A stretch of DNA of 12,360 nucleotides from Pseudomonadota bacterium (GTDB taxonomy: Bacteria > Pseudomonadota > Gammaproteobacteria > Xanthomonadales > Rhodanobacteraceae). This document shows positions 1 through 7,128 of the stretch, in pieces (position 1 is the first letter of the stretch; each line of letters starts with the position of its first letter). Location of the stretch: the NCBI GenBank assembly GCA_021798675.1, contig JAJZGE010000009.1, forward strand, positions 1 to 12,360, in the 5' to 3' direction. Below the pieces are notes generated by a model that did not search any database, was not told the origin of the DNA, and worked only from the letters and a program-made list of their open reading frames with translations. The translations under genes were made by a program, and so were the position numbers.

Positions 1-2
1 TG

Positions 3-479
3 GCGTTCGGTCCGATGGCCGACGTGGTGCGCAACAGCACGCAGTACATGAGCGAGGCCGACCTGCGGGCGATGGCGACCTACCTGCGGGCGCTGCCTGC
101 ACGTGGGCCAGCGCCTGCGCCCGCCGCGTTCGCGCAGGCCACCGGCCACGCGCAGGGTGGCGAGCTCTACGCGAAGCAGTGCGCCGCCTGCCACGGCAAG
201 CAGGGCGAAGGCGTGCCCGGCATCTATCCGCCGCTGGACGGCAACGGCGCGGTGACCGAGCCCAGCGCCGCCGACGCCGTGCGCAGCGTCCTGCTGGGTG
301 GCTTCGCGCCGGCCACCGCAGGCGATCCGCGGCCGTACTCGATGCCGCCGTTCGCGCAGCAGCTGAGCGACGACGAGGTGGCCGCGGTGGTCAATTACAT
401 CCGCCAGTCCTGGTCGAACCGGGCCGGCGCGGTGTGGCCCGCAGAGGTGGGTCGCCTGCGCCACACGCCGGTGGACTGA
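3..479 (+). CDS. Cytochrome c family protein, C-terminal part (5' partial)
   Basis: The reading frame is open to the left edge, so only the end of the gene is present. It resembles the last haem domain of membrane-bound multihaem cytochrome c subunits that accept electrons from periplasmic dehydrogenases. The segment begins with the end of a preceding domain (GPMADVVRNSTQYMSEADLRA, then a TYLRALP-type helix end). An Ala/Pro linker follows, then a class I cytochrome c domain with haem motif CAACH encoded at 180-194. A likely axial Met lies in YSMPPF (ATG at 342-344), and a final helix reads LSDDEVAAVVNYIRQSW. An ATG at 15 exists but falls inside conserved sequence, so it is not taken as the start. 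The protein would act in the periplasm. The stop is only 7 nt from the stop of the convergent MFS gene. The family call is good; the exact dehydrogenase partner cannot be seen. Confidence 0.85.
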   Translation, partial: AFGPMADVVRNSTQYMSEADLRAMATYLRALPARGPAPAPAAFAQATGHAQGGELYAKQCAACHGKQGEGVPGIYPPLDGNGAVTEPSAADAVRSVLLGGFAPATAGDPRPYSMPPFAQQLSDDEVAAVVNYIRQSWSNRAGAVWPAEVGRLRHTPVD

Positions 480-486
480 GTGGCCT

Positions 487-1692
487 TCAGCGGCGCGCCG
501 CGCGCCGCAGCCGCAACAGCACGAGCAGGCCGGTCAGCGCCAGCGCGGCGAAGCTGGCGCCACCGAGGAAGGTGGCCTGCGCGCCGACGCGCTGCCAAAG
601 CTCGCCGGCCAGCACGCTGGCCAGCAGCAGGGTTACCCCGCACACCAGGTTGAACATGCCGAACGCGGTGCCGCGCAGCGATGCCGGCGCCGTGTCGGCC
701 ACCAGCGCGGCCAGCAGGCCCTGGGTCATGCCCATGTGCAGCCCCCACAGCATCACGCCGGCGGCCAGGCCGGGCAGGCCGCCGGGCAGCGCCAGCACCA
801 GGTCGGCCAGCACCAGCACGGCGAAGCCCGCGGCCAGCAACGCGCCGCGGTCGAGGCGGTCGGCGAGCCTTCCGAACGGATACGCGGCCAGCGCGTACAC
901 CACGTTCATCAGCACCAGCACCAGCGGCATCCACACCAGCTCGAGTTTCAGCTCCTGCGCACGCAGCACCAGGAAAGCCTCGCTGAAGCGCGCCAGGGTG
1001 AACACCGCGGCGACCGCCACCACCCACCAATACAGCGCCGGCAGGCGGGCCAGTTCGCTGCGCGACAGCGGCATGCGCGGCCGGCGTTCGGCGGCTTCGC
1101 GCGGTACGTCGCGCACGCCGAATGCGATCAGTGCGAACGCCGCGCAGGCCGGCAGCACGGCGAACCAGAACACCCGCGGGATATCGTCCGCGCTCAGCCA
1201 CATCAGCACGATCGCCAGCAGCGGGCCGAGGTAGGCGCCGGTGGTGTCCAGCGTCTGGCGCAGCCCGAAGGCGGCCCCGCTCATGCCCGGCGGCGCCAGC
1301 TCGGCGATCAGTGCATCGCGCGGCGCGCCGCGGATGCCCTTGCCGACGCGGTCGACGAAGCGCGCCGCCATGATCCAGCCCAGCGTTTGCGCCAGCGGGA
1401 ACACCGGCTTGGCCAGCGCCGCCAGCCCGTAGCCGATCGCCGCCAGCAGCTTGCGCCGGCCCAGCCAGTCCGACAGCGCGCCGGAGAACACCTTCACGAT
1501 CGACGCCGTCGATTCGGCGATGCCCTCGATGAAGCCCACGGCGAGGGTCGAGAGGCCCAGCGTGCCGACCAGGTACACCGGCAGCAGTGCGTGGATCATC
1601 TCCGAGGAGACGTCCATCAGCAGGGACACGAAGCCCAGCGCCCAGATGCCCCTGGGAATGCGCCGCAGCGTTGATGGCGAGATGTCGTTCAT
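487..1692 (-). CDS. Major facilitator superfamily permease
   Basis: This is an inner-membrane transporter of about 401 residues, the usual size for a 12-helix MFS protein. MFS motif A is clear in the loop after helix 2 (GALSDWLGRRK, residues 71-81), and a weaker copy lies in the second half (FGRLADRLDRG). Residues 111-131 read RFVDRVGKGIRGAPRDALIAE, the DRxGKGIR..PRDALIA signature of a widespread prokaryotic MFS subgroup without a defined substrate. I chose the ATG at 1692 because the conserved first helix (IPRGIWALGFVSLLMD) starts about 12 residues later. An ATG at 1764 would add 24 polar residues and overlap the upstream gene. No strong Shine-Dalgarno is visible. It lies 28 nt after the cpdB-like gene on the same strand, so co-transcription is likely. 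A role with nucleotide breakdown products is only a guess from context. Confidence 0.88.
   Translation of the reverse strand: MNDISPSTLRRIPRGIWALGFVSLLMDVSSEMIHALLPVYLVGTLGLSTLAVGFIEGIAESTASIVKVFSGALSDWLGRRKLLAAIGYGLAALAKPVFPLAQTLGWIMAARFVDRVGKGIRGAPRDALIAELAPPGMSGAAFGLRQTLDTTGAYLGPLLAIVLMWLSADDIPRVFWFAVLPACAAFALIAFGVRDVPREAAERRPRMPLSRSELARLPALYWWVVAVAAVFTLARFSEAFLVLRAQELKLELVWMPLVLVLMNVVYALAAYPFGRLADRLDRGALLAAGFAVLVLADLVLALPGGLPGLAAGVMLWGLHMGMTQGLLAALVADTAPASLRGTAFGMFNLVCGVTLLLASVLAGELWQRVGAQATFLGGASFAALALTGLLVLLRLRRAARR
490..508. terminator. Perfect hairpin at the convergent 3' ends
   Basis: GCGGCGCG (490-497) pairs with CGCGCCGC (501-508) around a 3-nt loop. It lies 11 nt past the cytochrome stop codon and inside the last codons of the MFS gene, where it encodes the Arg/Ala tail. 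There is no T-tract. It could slow or end transcription of the cytochrome gene, but it may simply reflect repeated Arg codons. Confidence 0.3.
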
Positions 1693-1720
1693 GCTGCCCG
1701 GGTCCGTCGCAGCCGCCGGC

Positions 1721-3715
1721 TCATCGCGACAGGTCGATCGCGTAGGTGGCGGTGCCGTTGCCATGGTCCTTCAGCTCGCGGATGTCACCGAGCCCGTCGG
1801 AGCGGGCGATGCCGGCCTTGCCGCTGGCGCTGGTGAACACCACCGGCCCAGCGGTCTTGAGCGGGGCGAAGCGCCAGGAGCGGGCGGGCAGGTCGCGCGC
1901 GACGATGTCGCGGTGCCGCTGCAGCCAGCGCGCCACGATCTCGCGGGTGCCGTCGGGCGCGGCCAGCACGATGCTGCTGCCGTCCAGGCCGGGAAAATTT
2001 CCGCCGCCGCTGGCGCGGTAGTTGTTGGTCACCACGATGAAGGGCTGGTCGGGCTGGACCGGCTTGCCGTCGAAGGTGAGCGAGACGATGCGCTGCCCTG
2101 CCGGCCTGGATACGTCGATCACGTAGTGGAGGCCGCCCTGGATCTGGTCGAAGTTGAAACCCGCGTAGTGCGTGTTGATCAGCGGCTGCGGGCCGGTTTT
2201 CGCCGGATCGATGCGGTTGAAGCGCTCCGCGGACCGCTCCAGCCACGCCTTCACGCCGGCACCGTCGGTCTTCACCGCGGCGAGCGTGTTCGGATAGAAG
2301 TAGAGGTCCGCCGCGCTGCGCAGGGTGAGCGGGCCGGGCGCCACGTCGGTGTAGTCGTCCGGGCCGCCGAAGCCGGTGCGGAACGCAGCGGCGGCGGAGA
2401 GCACCGGCACCCTGGCGAGCTCGGGATGCAGGCGCGGCAGCTCGGCGCGCACGTAGTCGCGCTGCGCGGCGTTGACCACGGCCAGCGCGCTCATGTCGCC
2501 CTCGTCGGCGAAATAGGTGGAGAGACGCACCTCGCTGCGGCCGATCGGCGTGTTCACGTAGGCCACCGCAGCCTGCTGCACCTTCGCCGCCAGCGGCGCG
2601 ATGGCCGGGTCCGGCGCCACGCAGCTGGCGTTGTCGCCGGCCTTGGCGCAGATCGGCCGCACTTCGCTGTGCGTGCGGCCCTTGTCGATGGTCCAGCGGC
2701 CGTCCCGGTAATCCAGCGCAAGGTCGACCACGCCCAGGTCCTTGCCGAAGAAACCGCCCATCACGGCGGGCACGCCGCGCACGAAGCCATGCACGGCGTC
2801 CACATCGTGCATGTGCGCGAAGCGCGGGCCGGGGAATTCGGTGTGCATGTGGCCGAGCAGCATCACGTCGATGCCGGGCACGCCGGCGAGGTACCAGCCG
2901 GCGTTCTCCAAGGTGGGCGTGTACGGCGCGGTGTCGAGGCCGCCGTGCACCAGCGCCACGACCAGGTCGGGGTGCTGCGCCTCGATCTGCGGCAGGTACT
3001 TCCTCGCCGCCTCCACCACGCCATCCGCCACCACCTTGCCGTCGAGGTTGCGCTTGTCCCACTGCATGATCGGCGGCGGCGTGAAACCGATGATCGCCAC
3101 ATGCAGCGGGACCTTGCCGGTCTTGCCGCCCGGCAGCGTCACCGCGATGTCCTTGGTCACCATCGTCCACGGCCTGAAGATCGGCTTGCCGTCGCGCGTG
3201 CTGTCCACGTTCGCGAGCACCAGCGGGAAATGCGGACCGTCGCAACGCATGTGCGTGCCGCCGGCCACGTCCATCGGCGTGCCGGTGACCTGCGACAGCC
3301 AGCCCAGCCCGTAGTTGAACTCGTGGTTGCCGATGGTGCCGCCGTCGTAGCCGATCGCGTCCATCGCGCGGTAGACCGCCAGCTCCCGGTTGCAGGGCAT
3401 CTTCTGCACCTGAGCCTGCCAGTCGGCCAGCACCGAGCCCTGGATGGTGTCGCCGTCGTCGAACAGGAAGCTGTTCGGGAACTGCCTGCGCGCCTCGTCG
3501 ATCAGCGTGGCGGTGCGCTCGAAACCCAGCGTGGGATCGGCTTTCTGCTTGTAGTAGTCGTAGCCGAGGATGTTGGAGTGGATGTCGGTGGTTTCCAGGA
3601 TCGCCACCGTGGCACGCGTGCCGTCGGGCAGGTCCGACGCGCGCAGCGGCTGCAGGCCGCAGGCGGCGAGCAGGGCGGCTGCAAGGAGGGATCGGGCGGC
3701 GTGGTGCGAGGGCAT
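1721..3715 (-). CDS. cpdB: 2',3'-cyclic-nucleotide 2'-phosphodiesterase / 3'-nucleotidase
   Basis: This exported metallophosphoesterase hydrolyses 2',3'-cyclic nucleotides and 3'-nucleotides to nucleosides and phosphate. At 664 aa it is close to E. coli CpdB. The N-terminal calcineurin-like domain shows all metal-site motifs: TDIHSN (D44, H46), DDGDT (D89), GTIGNHEFN (N130, H131), VALVHGG (H257) and LGHMH (H289, H291). The C-terminal 5'-nucleotidase domain carries GFNFDQIQGG (FNFD 520-523) and NNYRASGGGNFPG (564-576), typical of substrate binding. The ATG at 3715 is chosen because it opens directly into an export signal (Arg, then LLAAALLAAC). An upstream ATG at 3778 would bury that signal. 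No good Shine-Dalgarno is seen. The signal contains a lipobox-like LAAC at residues 16-19, so the product could be a lipoprotein rather than soluble in the periplasm. The MFS gene follows 28 nt downstream. The family call is firm. Confidence 0.95.
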   Translation of the reverse strand: MPSHHAARSLLAAALLAACGLQPLRASDLPDGTRATVAILETTDIHSNILGYDYYKQKADPTLGFERTATLIDEARRQFPNSFLFDDGDTIQGSVLADWQAQVQKMPCNRELAVYRAMDAIGYDGGTIGNHEFNYGLGWLSQVTGTPMDVAGGTHMRCDGPHFPLVLANVDSTRDGKPIFRPWTMVTKDIAVTLPGGKTGKVPLHVAIIGFTPPPIMQWDKRNLDGKVVADGVVEAARKYLPQIEAQHPDLVVALVHGGLDTAPYTPTLENAGWYLAGVPGIDVMLLGHMHTEFPGPRFAHMHDVDAVHGFVRGVPAVMGGFFGKDLGVVDLALDYRDGRWTIDKGRTHSEVRPICAKAGDNASCVAPDPAIAPLAAKVQQAAVAYVNTPIGRSEVRLSTYFADEGDMSALAVVNAAQRDYVRAELPRLHPELARVPVLSAAAAFRTGFGGPDDYTDVAPGPLTLRSAADLYFYPNTLAAVKTDGAGVKAWLERSAERFNRIDPAKTGPQPLINTHYAGFNFDQIQGGLHYVIDVSRPAGQRIVSLTFDGKPVQPDQPFIVVTNNYRASGGGNFPGLDGSSIVLAAPDGTREIVARWLQRHRDIVARDLPARSWRFAPLKTAGPVVFTSASGKAGIARSDGLGDIRELKDHGNGTATYAIDLSR

Positions 3716-3738
3716 GGCGTGGCAACCGGGGGAGGGAA

Positions 3739-3753
3739 GCGCAAGTCTTGCGC
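3739..3753. promoter_or_regulatory. 15-bp palindrome, candidate operator
   Basis: GCGCAAG-T-CTTGCGC is a perfect inverted repeat 24 nt upstream of the cpdB start. The half-site CTTGCGCG recurs at 3784-3791, inside the spacer of the divergent mgtA promoter. The arrangement suits a DNA-binding dimer acting between two divergent genes. No regulator is encoded nearby, and chance remains possible. Confidence 0.35.
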
Positions 3754-3777
3754 GAACGCCGCCGAAAATCCCGGGCA

Positions 3778-3806
3778 TTGACACTTGCGCGTTGCAGCAC
3801 CAGAAT
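3778..3806 (+). promoter_or_regulatory. Candidate sigma70 promoter of the mgtA leader
   Basis: The -35 element TTGACA (3778-3783) matches consensus fully. It is followed by a 17-bp spacer and the -10 element CAGAAT (3801-3806, 4 of 6). Transcription would start near 3813, giving a leader of about 230 nt to the small ORF at 4042 and about 613 nt to mgtA. It is the best plus-strand promoter match I found between cpdB and mgtA. Confidence 0.5.
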
Positions 3807-3964
3807 GCGCGGGCCGGTACGGCACGCAACAGCAGCCGCACGGCACCCTGTCCTGACTAACCAAGGCATATGGACGTTTACCCTAGTCGCAACGTCGACA
3901 TCCGCTCGCATCGGGTGCCGGCAATGCATAACAAGCTGAACGCCTGCGGCAACCGCCTGCGGTC

Positions 3965-4041
3965 GGCCGGTCCTTTCCTCGACTAGGAAACGCCGGCCCA
4001 TCCCCGACGGCGCCGCGCGCCGTAACCGAGGAGATGGGCCC
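3965..4041 (+). promoter_or_regulatory. Structured leader RNA with competing helices at a ribosome-binding site
   Basis: The gene-free stretch 3716-4041 holds the promoter region and this RNA element. Helix A pairs GGCCGG (3965-3970) with CCGGCC (3993-3998) and TTTCCT (3974-3979) with AGGAAA (3985-3990), with a small internal loop between the two stems. Helix B pairs GGCCCATC (3995-4002) with GATGGGCC (4033-4040). It encloses a third hairpin, ACGGCGC (4007-4013) with GCGCCGT (4017-4023). A and B share bases 3995-3998, so they cannot form together. B covers the last base of the Shine-Dalgarno GAGGAG (4028-4033) and runs up to the ATG at 4042, so it should limit initiation while A should free it. 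Switching is inferred, and chance pairing is common in GC-rich DNA. No known riboswitch class was recognised. Confidence 0.4.
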
Positions 4042-4248
4042 ATGAAGCTCCTTCGCGATTTTCTCCGCCTGCGGACTCCCCGCCGCAGCCTGTTCGCCGC
4101 AAGCCGCGATGCGCGCCGCCGCGAGTACGTGGTCACCGTGCCGGCGCCGTTGGCCGCGCCGGGCGCCGAGCCGCAACCCATGGCCGCGTCGCGCATCGCC
4201 GCGCCGTTGTCGTCGCCGCGTCATCTGCAGCTGGCATCTAGTCGCTGA
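4042..4248 (+). CDS. Small Arg/Pro-rich ORF upstream of mgtA (possible leader peptide)
   Basis: This is a 68-codon ORF with a strong Shine-Dalgarno (GAGGAG, 8 nt before the ATG) and mostly G/C third positions, so translation is plausible. I do not recognise the family. It starts MKLLRDFLRLRTPRR and has 12 Arg and 8 Pro. A basic first half leads into a Pro-rich stretch (VPAPLAAPGAEPQP, about residues 33-46). There is no signal peptide, membrane segment or conserved domain. It ends 177 nt before mgtA on the same strand, with three stem-loops between. Enteric mgtA is preceded by mgtL, a short Pro/Arg-containing ORF whose translation controls mgtA, so a similar sensing role is possible here. That is inference from layout; this ORF is much longer than mgtL. 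It could also be an unrelated small protein. Confidence 0.5.
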   Translation: MKLLRDFLRLRTPRRSLFAASRDARRREYVVTVPAPLAAPGAEPQPMAASRIAAPLSSPRHLQLASSR

Positions 4249-4277
4249 TGCACGCCTTCGTGCCCCGCAAGTGCTGG

Positions 4278-4402
4278 CCTCCGCCAGTGTCGCGGAGGTG
4301 CGGCTCGTGCCTGGCGGCCAGCGTGGCCGCCACGAGGCATCCACCCGGCGTTCCGTCCAGCTGATCCGGCCCTGCGCCGACACGCTGCCGCGGCGCGGAT
4401 CA
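4278..4402 (+). promoter_or_regulatory. Three tandem stem-loops in the mgtA leader
   Basis: Stem 1 pairs CCTCCGC (4278-4284) with GCGGAGG (4292-4298), loop 7 nt. Stem 2 pairs TGGCGGCC (4312-4319) with GGCCGCCA (4325-4332), loop 5 nt. It can be extended by TGCC (4308-4311) with GGCA (4336-4339) across a 3-nt bulge. Stem 3 pairs TGATCC (4362-4367) with GGATCA (4397-4402) and, inside it, GCGCCG (4374-4379) with CGGCGC (4391-4396). None has a T-tract, so simple intrinsic termination is unlikely. Rho-dependent control or control of mgtA initiation is more plausible. The last stem ends 23 nt before the mgtA ATG. Confidence 0.4.
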
Positions 4403-4425
4403 CCACGAAAGAACGGTAGCGACCC

Positions 4426-7083
4426 ATGAGCAAGTCCTTTTTCCGCCCGACCGCCAAGGCGGCGGCGCCGGCAACGGCGCACGTGCCCGCGGCGCAGGAA
4501 GCGTTCCGCGACAACGAGGCCCTGCTGGCCGCGCTGGAGACATCCCTCCACGGCCTCGACGAGGCGAGCATCACCGAGCGCTTGCACCGCGACGGTGTGA
4601 ACGAAGTGTCGCACGAGAAGCCACCGCACTGGTCGGTACAACTGCTGCGCGCGCTGAAGAATCCCTTCATCGTGGTGCTGCTGATCCTGGCGGTGGTGGA
4701 ACTGGTCACCTCACCGGACGACCTGTCCGGCCCGATCATCATCGGCGTGATGGTGGCGATCAGCGTGGTGCTCAGCTTCACGCAGGAGTACCGCTCCTCG
4801 CGCGCCGCCGAAAAGCTCAAGGCGATGGTGCGCAACACCGCCACCGTCACCCGCCGGGCCTCGGACGGGCACAGCGAGCGCATCGAGGTACCGGTGGGCG
4901 AGCTGGTGGTGGGCGACATCGTGCACCTGGCCGCCGGCGACATGGTGCCTGCCGACCTGCGCCTGCTGTCCGCGAAGGACCTGTTCATCAGCCAGGCCAT
5001 CCTCACCGGCGAATCGCTGCCGGTGGAAAAGGCTGCCCCGGCGCAGGCGCACGTGGTGGAAGCCGGCGCGCACGGCATGCAGCAGGGCAATCCGCTGGAC
5101 CTGCCCACCATCGGCTACATGGGCACCAACGTGATCTCCGGTACCGCCACCGCGGTGGTGGTGGCCACCGGCACGCGCAGCTACCTCGGCTCGCTGGCGC
5201 ACAGCATCACCGGCCAGCGCGTGCAGACCAGTTTCGATCGCGGCGTGCGCAGCGTGAGCTGGCTGCTGATCCGCTTCATGCTGGTGATGGTGCCGGTGGT
5301 GCTGGGCATCCAGTGGTACAAGCAGGGCTTCCTCAACGCGCTCACGTTCGCGTTGTCGGTGGCGGTGGGCCTGACGCCGGAGATGCTGCCGCTGATCGTC
5401 ACCGCCAACCTCGCCAAGGGCGCGATCGCGATGTCCCGCCGCAAGGTGGTGGTGAAGCGCCTCAACGCGATCCAGAACTTCGGCGCGATGGACGTGCTGT
5501 GCACCGACAAGACCGGCACGCTGACGCTGGACAAGATCGTGCTGGAGCGCCACCTCGACCTCGACGGCGAGGAGTCCGAGGACGCACTGGAGTACGGCTA
5601 CCTCAACAGCCACTTCCAGACCGGCCTGAAGAACCTGATGGACAAGGCGGTGCTGGCGCATCGCGACCTGGAGCCGATCGTCGGGCGCTACCGGGTGGTG
5701 GACGAGATCCCGTTCGATTTCCAGCGCCGCCGCATGTCGGTGGTGTTGGCCCAGGGCAGTGACGGCCGGCACCTGCTGGTGTGCAAGGGCGCGGTGGAGG
5801 AAATGCTCTCCATCTGCTCCAGCGAGCGCCGCGGCGACGAGGTCATCCCGATGACCGATGCACGCCGCCAGGAAATCAAGGCGATGACGCACCATCTCAA
5901 CGAGGATGGCCTGCGCGTGCTGGTGGTGGCGATCAAGCAGGAGGATGCGCACGGCCGCGCGTACGGCGTGGCCGACGAGGCCGGCCTCACCGCGGTGGGC
6001 TGCCTCGCCTTCCTCGATCCGCCCAAGGACACGGCGGCGACCGCGATCGCCGCGCTGCATCACCATGGCGTCGAGGTCAAGGTGATCACCGGCGACAACG
6101 AGGCGGTGACGCGCAAGATCTGCCGCGAGGTGGGGCTGGACGTGGAGCATTCGGCGCAGGGCCGCGACGTCGAGCCGCTGGACGACGACGCGCTCGACGC
6201 GCTGGTCCGGCGCACCACCGTGTTCGCCAAGATGTCGCCGTTGCAGAAGGCGCGCGTGGTCAAGTCGCTGCAGCGCCAGGGTCACACCGTGGGCTTCCTC
6301 GGCGACGGCATCAACGACGCGCCGGCGCTGCGCGAGGCGGACGTGGGCATCTCGGTGGACACCGCCACCGACATCGCCAAGGAGTCGGCCGACATCATCC
6401 TGCTGGAGAAGAACCTGATGGTGCTGGAGGAGGGCGTGGTCGAGGGCCGCATCACCTTCGGCAACATCATCAAGTACATCAAGATGACCGCCAGCTCGAA
6501 CTTCGGCAACGTGCTGAGCATGATGGTGGCGAGCGTGTTCCTGCCGTTCGTGCCGCTGCTCCCGCTGCAGATCCTGGTGCTGAACCTGCTCTACGACATC
6601 TCGCAGCTGTCGATCCCGTTCGACCGCATGGACGAGGAATACCTGCGCAAGCCGCGCAAGTGGGACGCCAGCGACATCGGCCGCTTCATGTTCTGGATCG
6701 GCCCGACCAGCTCGGTCTTCGACATGACCACCTTCGCACTGCTGTGGTACGTGTTCGGCGCGAACGGACCGGCGCACCAGGACCTGTTCCAGTCCGGCTG
6801 GTTCATCGAGAGCCTGCTGACGCAGACCCTGGTGGTGCACATGATCCGCACGCGCAAGATCCCGTTCCTGCAGAGCGTGGCGGCGGCGCCGGTGCTGGGC
6901 CTGACCACCGCGATCATCGCGATCGGCATGACCATTCCGTTCGCCGCCGTGGGGGCCAAGCTCGGCATGGTGCACCTGCCGGACGGATATTTCGGCTGGC
7001 TCGCCGCCACCGTCGTGGCCTATTGCGCGCTGACCCAGCTGGCGAAGCTGGTCTACATGCGCCGCTACGGCCGCTGGCTGTGA
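4426..7083 (+). CDS. mgtA: P-type Mg2+-importing ATPase
   Basis: This inner-membrane P3B-type ATPase imports Mg2+ at the cost of ATP. Its 885 residues match the family (E. coli MgtA is about 900). All catalytic parts are present: the actuator motif LTGES (184-187), phosphorylation motif DKTGTLT with Asp351, nucleotide-binding KGA (454-456) and hinge GDGINDAP (626-633). The helix-4 motif is PEMLP (308-312), as in Mg2+ ATPases rather than heavy-metal pumps. Two hydrophobic segments near residues 80-110 and a C-terminal hydrophobic block follow the usual topology. The ATG at 4426 opens a normal MgtA N-terminus, but its Shine-Dalgarno is weak (GAACGG-like), which fits control by the long structured leader. 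No mgtC or phoPQ gene is nearby. The gene is complete and intact, and it converges on the aspartyl-protease-like gene. Confidence 0.96.
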   Translation: MSKSFFRPTAKAAAPATAHVPAAQEAFRDNEALLAALETSLHGLDEASITERLHRDGVNEVSHEKPPHWSVQLLRALKNPFIVVLLILAVVELVTSPDDLSGPIIIGVMVAISVVLSFTQEYRSSRAAEKLKAMVRNTATVTRRASDGHSERIEVPVGELVVGDIVHLAAGDMVPADLRLLSAKDLFISQAILTGESLPVEKAAPAQAHVVEAGAHGMQQGNPLDLPTIGYMGTNVISGTATAVVVATGTRSYLGSLAHSITGQRVQTSFDRGVRSVSWLLIRFMLVMVPVVLGIQWYKQGFLNALTFALSVAVGLTPEMLPLIVTANLAKGAIAMSRRKVVVKRLNAIQNFGAMDVLCTDKTGTLTLDKIVLERHLDLDGEESEDALEYGYLNSHFQTGLKNLMDKAVLAHRDLEPIVGRYRVVDEIPFDFQRRRMSVVLAQGSDGRHLLVCKGAVEEMLSICSSERRGDEVIPMTDARRQEIKAMTHHLNEDGLRVLVVAIKQEDAHGRAYGVADEAGLTAVGCLAFLDPPKDTAATAIAALHHHGVEVKVITGDNEAVTRKICREVGLDVEHSAQGRDVEPLDDDALDALVRRTTVFAKMSPLQKARVVKSLQRQGHTVGFLGDGINDAPALREADVGISVDTATDIAKESADIILLEKNLMVLEEGVVEGRITFGNIIKYIKMTASSNFGNVLSMMVASVFLPFVPLLPLQILVLNLLYDISQLSIPFDRMDEEYLRKPRKWDASDIGRFMFWIGPTSSVFDMTTFALLWYVFGANGPAHQDLFQSGWFIESLLTQTLVVHMIRTRKIPFLQSVAAAPVLGLTTAIIAIGMTIPFAAVGAKLGMVHLPDGYFGWLAATVVAYCALTQLAKLVYMRRYGRWL

Positions 7084-7096
7084 CCTGAAAGCCTGT

Positions 7097-7121
7097 ATGC
7101 GCCGCCGGGATGGCGGCGCAT
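7097..7121. terminator. Bidirectional hairpin between convergent genes
   Basis: ATGCGCCGCC (7097-7106) pairs perfectly over 10 bp with GGCGGCGCAT (7112-7121), loop GGGAT. It begins 14 nt after the mgtA stop and ends 7 nt before the stop of the minus-strand gene. There is little T-tract on either side, but size, perfection and position support a shared terminator. Confidence 0.65.
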
Positions 7122-7128
7122 CGGGCGC

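Noticed and set aside
2..14. A 13-bp match between 2-14 and 8824-8836
   Set aside because: It is short and lies in unrelated contexts (cytochrome coding sequence and a gap after dnaG), so it is best explained by chance.
1451..3781. A very long open frame on the plus strand, opposite cpdB and the start of the MFS gene
   Set aside because: It is antisense to genes with complete catalytic motifs. Its composition (Arg/His/Ala/Gly-rich, no domain) is that of a GC-rich shadow frame.
3885..3904. GTTTA near 3886 as a possible PhoP box for mgtA
   Set aside because: Only one half-site is present; the second GTTTA-like repeat at the required spacing is missing.
3850..4425. M-box (ykoK) or yybP-ykoY riboswitch upstream of mgtA
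   Set aside because: I could not find the conserved core sequences of either class. A covariance-model search would decide.
4711..6975. A long minus-strand open frame opposite mgtA
   Set aside because: It is a shadow of mgtA, His/Gln/Arg-rich without any domain.
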